Assembly (NCBI RefSeq): GCF_003971235.1
Contig: NZ_CP034661.1
Span: 868,001-932,000 of the forward strand
Direction: 5' to 3'
Length of the DNA stretch: 64,000 nt
Source: Chryseobacterium aureum
GTDB taxonomy: Bacteria > Bacteroidota > Bacteroidia > Flavobacteriales > Weeksellaceae
The position numbers were made by a program, and so were the translations under genes. Under the pieces are notes generated by a model. That model had not been told where the DNA came from, searched no databases, and was given only the letters and a program-made list of their open reading frames with translations. Shown piece after piece: positions 61,949-64,000 of the stretch. How positions within the stretch are numbered: the first letter of the stretch is position 1; each line of letters starts with the position of its first letter.

Positions 61949-63328
61949 TTACTTTGAATAATTTTCAAAAAACATTGGAATACTTTCAATTCCTTTATAG
62001 AAATTAAATAATCCATAATGTTCATTGGGAGAGTGAATTGCATCAGAATCCAAACCGAAGCCCATCAGGACAGACTTAGCGCCTAAAACCTGCTCAAACA
62101 TAGCGGTAATAGGGATACTTCCTCCTCCTCTGTACGGAAGCACTTCTTTTCCGAATGCAGATTCCATAGCCTGTTTTGCCGCCGCAAATTCTTTAGTATC
62201 TGTTGGCAAAACATATGGCATTCCTCCGTGGTGAGGAGTTACTTTCACTTTTACGGTATCCGGAGCGATTTTTTCAAAGTATTTCGTGAATTTTTCTGTG
62301 ATCTCCTGAGGAGTCTGGTAAGGAACCAAACGCATTGAAATTTTAGCAAAAGCTTTTGAAGGAATTACTGTTTTAGCGCCTTCTCCTGTATAACCACCCC
62401 AGATTCCGTTACAGTCTAAAGTAGGACGGATAGAAGTTCTTTCTAACGTAGTATATCCTTTTTCTCCTTCAATATTGCTTAATCCGATTGATTTTTTGAA
62501 TTCTTCAGGATTGTCTTTCAATTTGTTCATTTCAGCTCTTTCTGCGTCTGAAACTGTTTCTACGTTATCATAGAATCCGTCAATGGTAATGTGGCCGTTT
62601 TCGTCGATCAGATTAGCGATCATTCTTGAAAGAACGTGAATAGGATTGGGAACTGCCCCACCGTAAAGCCCTGAGTGCAGGTCTCTGTTTGGTCCTTCCA
62701 CTTCTACTTCTACATAGCTTAAACCTCTTAATCCTGTTGTTACAGTTGGCTGTTCGTTGCTGTAAATATGTGTATCTGAAATTAAAATGCAGTCGCAAGC
62801 CAGTTTTTCTTTATTTTCATTCACCCAGTCTCCCAGGCTTACTGACCCTACTTCTTCTTCTCCTTCTAAGATAAATTTAACGTTGCAAGGAAGCGCATTG
62901 GTTTTCATCATGGCTTCAAAAGCCTTCAGATGCATGAAAAACTGCCCTTTATCATCCGCAGAACCTCTTGCGAAGATAGCGCCTTCCGGGTGTAATTCAG
63001 TTTTCTCAATATAAGGCTCAAAAGGTGGTTTAGTCCATAACTCCAATGGATCTGCCGGCTGAACATCATAGTGTCCGTATACCAATACGGTAGGTAAATT
63101 TTTATCTAAAATCTTTTCCCCGAAAACAATTGGATATCCCTTCGTCTGGCAAACTTCCACATTATCAGCGCCTGCATTCTTAAGGTGTGCTGCCACTACC
63201 TCTGCACATTTCAACACGTCATCTTTATATGCCGGATCTGCAGAAATAGAAGGAATTCTCAATAACTCAAATAATTCATCCACGAAACGCTGTTTGTTTT
63301 CGTTAATGTAATTTAATGTCTCTTGCAT
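61949..63328 (-). CDS. M20-family dipeptidase
   Basis: 459-residue metallopeptidase of the PepV/CNDP-like group. Metal ligands and catalytic residues: His in VYGHYDVQ, Asp in ARGSADDKGQ, the EGEEEVGS pair, and later H-x-x-x in HSPNEHYG. The dimerisation domain lies in the middle (ISADPAYKDDVLKCAEVV is N-terminal, GAVPNPIHVLSRMIANLID central). No signal peptide: cytosolic peptide hydrolysis. Confidence 0.95.
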   Translation of the reverse strand: MQETLNYINENKQRFVDELFELLRIPSISADPAYKDDVLKCAEVVAAHLKNAGADNVEVCQTKGYPIVFGEKILDKNLPTVLVYGHYDVQPADPLELWTKPPFEPYIEKTELHPEGAIFARGSADDKGQFFMHLKAFEAMMKTNALPCNVKFILEGEEEVGSVSLGDWVNENKEKLACDCILISDTHIYSNEQPTVTTGLRGLSYVEVEVEGPNRDLHSGLYGGAVPNPIHVLSRMIANLIDENGHITIDGFYDNVETVSDAERAEMNKLKDNPEEFKKSIGLSNIEGEKGYTTLERTSIRPTLDCNGIWGGYTGEGAKTVIPSKAFAKISMRLVPYQTPQEITEKFTKYFEKIAPDTVKVKVTPHHGGMPYVLPTDTKEFAAAKQAMESAFGKEVLPYRGGGSIPITAMFEQVLGAKSVLMGFGLDSDAIHSPNEHYGLFNFYKGIESIPMFFENYSK

Positions 63329-63443
63329 TGTAAAAATTTATTTTGTTAAAATTAAAAAAAATGACCGGCAGAGGCAAACAAAAAGGCAGGATTTTGCCAA
63401 CCTTGTGTTAATGAGTCTTTTAGTCAGATTTTTTAATAAAAAA

Positions 63444-63463
63444 TGCCCTGTGGAAACAGGGCA
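63444..63463 (-). terminator. terminator after the small lipoprotein gene
   Basis: Perfect stem TGCCCTGT/ACAGGGCA with loop GGAA and T-run on the minus strand, 23 bp beyond the stop. Confidence 0.9.
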
Positions 63464-63485
63464 CTTGTATATTTTGTACTACTAA

Positions 63486-63761
63486 TTAGTGTTCAGCTTT
63501 TGGAGTCTTTTCCGCTTCAGCAGGTTTTGCAGCAGCAGTACTGTCTGTTTTTGGAGCAGCAGCTTCTTCTGGTTTGGCATGAGCTTCTTCTTTGTGCTCT
63601 GCAGCAGCCGCTTCGTGGCCGTGAGCTTCTCCCTGAGGAGCGTCAGAATATCTTTCTACTCCTTCTTCAAGTTTCAAAGTGCCTCTGTTTCCTCCTTGCG
63701 GAACTTTTTTACAGCTTACCGCTACCGTTGCAATCGCTAAACATATAACTAATTTTTTCAT
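63486..63761 (-). CDS. Ala/Glu/His-rich small lipoprotein
   Basis: 91 residues. Lipobox VAVSC (Cys17) after MKKLVICLAIATV. The mature part is low-complexity: YSDAPQGEAHGHEAAAAEHK, then repeats of A, E, P and K to the end. It looks like a disordered surface or periplasmic lipoprotein. Several His (HGHE, EHK, EAH) could bind metal, as inference. A shadow frame on the plus strand mirrors it because of its biased codons. Confidence 0.72.
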   Translation of the reverse strand: MKKLVICLAIATVAVSCKKVPQGGNRGTLKLEEGVERYSDAPQGEAHGHEAAAAEHKEEAHAKPEEAAAPKTDSTAAAKPAEAEKTPKAEH

Positions 63762-63898
63762 ATGTAAAATTATTTTTTTTAAAAGGTAATATGAAACTGC
63801 GCTATTAAGCCTGTTATGCTTTCCAGACAGCCGGCAATTTCATGCTTCAATTTTTGATTGCCCAAAAGTAAGAAATCCTGCTTTTTTCGGCAACATTT

Positions 63899-64000
63899 TT
63901 ATACTGATTTTAATATTATTTTCCCTTTTTTGGACTGGGTAAAAATAAGATACTGATCTCCTCCGTCTTTTAAACCGTATTTCTTTTTGATTTCTTCAGG
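63899..64000 (-). CDS. class I SAM methyltransferase / THUMP-like protein, C-terminal end (partial)
   Basis: The last 33 codons of a gene that runs off the window: PEEIKKKYGLKDGGDQYLIF, then TQSKKGKIILKSV and stop at 63899. The 'LKxGGDxYLI' stretch is the THUMP-like C-terminal domain of Bacteroidota class I SAM-dependent methyltransferases. Recognised from this end alone, so the name is moderate. Confidence 0.6.
   Translation of the reverse strand, partial: PEEIKKKYGLKDGGDQYLIFTQSKKGKIILKSV

Noticed and set aside
63443..63748. Long plus-strand frames opposite the small Ala/Glu-rich lipoprotein
   Set aside because: Mirror of biased codons on the other strand; the minus-strand frame has a lipobox and a terminator.

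Overview
The window is a low-GC stretch of a chromosome from the Flavobacteriia (Bacteroidota), most likely Chryseobacterium or a close relative. Several things point there: promoters of the TTG-N19-23-TAnnTTTG type (e.g. in front of atpD, ribF and the SRP RNA gene), two secreted proteins with type IX secretion (T9SS) C-terminal sorting domains, families typical of Flavobacteriia (DUF4286, DUF4199, DUF4920, GIN-domain DUF2807, bifunctional nuclease), an atpDC pair cut off from the rest of the ATP synthase genes, a mevalonate kinase plus UbiA pair, and a TssE-TssF pair of the Bacteroidota-type T6SS. Most genes lie on the minus strand.

Layout. 1-3.3 kb: a bactofilin-like protein and a B12-type radical SAM enzyme. 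3.3-3.6 kb: a gap built of three different dispersed repeats. 4.5-6.4 kb: atpD-atpC. 6.6-9.9 kb: ribF overlapping an acyltransferase-3 gene that is split by an IS3-family element. 9.9-16.3 kb: small exported proteins, kdsB, a glutathione peroxidase and a PAP2 phosphatase. 16.4-20.3 kb: aminotransferase, lipoprotein and phosphohexomutase. 20.3-21.1 kb: a four-helix-bundle (S23-like) gene between two copies of a heptad-periodic repeat. 21-24.3 kb: GIN protein, GT2 glycosyltransferase, DUF4199 protein and, on the plus strand, the SRP RNA gene (ffs). 24.4-27.5 kb: menA/menB with a hydrolase and an SRPBCC protein. 27.8-31.5 kb: TPR protein and gyrA. 31.6-35 kb: small proteins, including an unlisted 44-residue double-glycine bacteriocin-like peptide. 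35.2-38.1 kb: uvrA. 38.3-40.7 kb: tssE-tssF. 40.8-46 kb: an APC permease, a DUF4920 protein, an M14 peptidase and an Xre-type regulator separated from the peptidase by a 968-bp gap full of palindromic operators. 46.4-53.4 kb: proline dehydrogenase, UbiA enzyme, mevalonate kinase, a T9SS metallopeptidase and a UMF1-like transporter. 53.5-64 kb: thiolase, small proteins, nucleoside permease, bifunctional nuclease, etfBA, an SDR, a second T9SS protein, an M20 dipeptidase and the end of a THUMP-like methyltransferase gene.

Most genes are housekeeping: energy (ATP synthase, ETF, menaquinone), cofactors (FAD), DNA topology and repair, lipid and LPS precursors (KdsB, mevalonate kinase), peptide and proline use. 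The main novelty is between genes. At least six gaps carry elements whose arms are degenerate tandem repeats of a 7-nt word at exact 7-nt spacing, usually followed by the reverse-complement arm. The word differs at each locus, the left arm is poor in C and the right arm poor in G. Two of these elements bracket the four-helix-bundle gene. I know no description of such a family. Other points of note are the operator array at the Xre-type gene, the bacteriocin-like peptide, the covarying GGCTAAAGCC hairpin repeats and the isolated T6SS baseplate pair.
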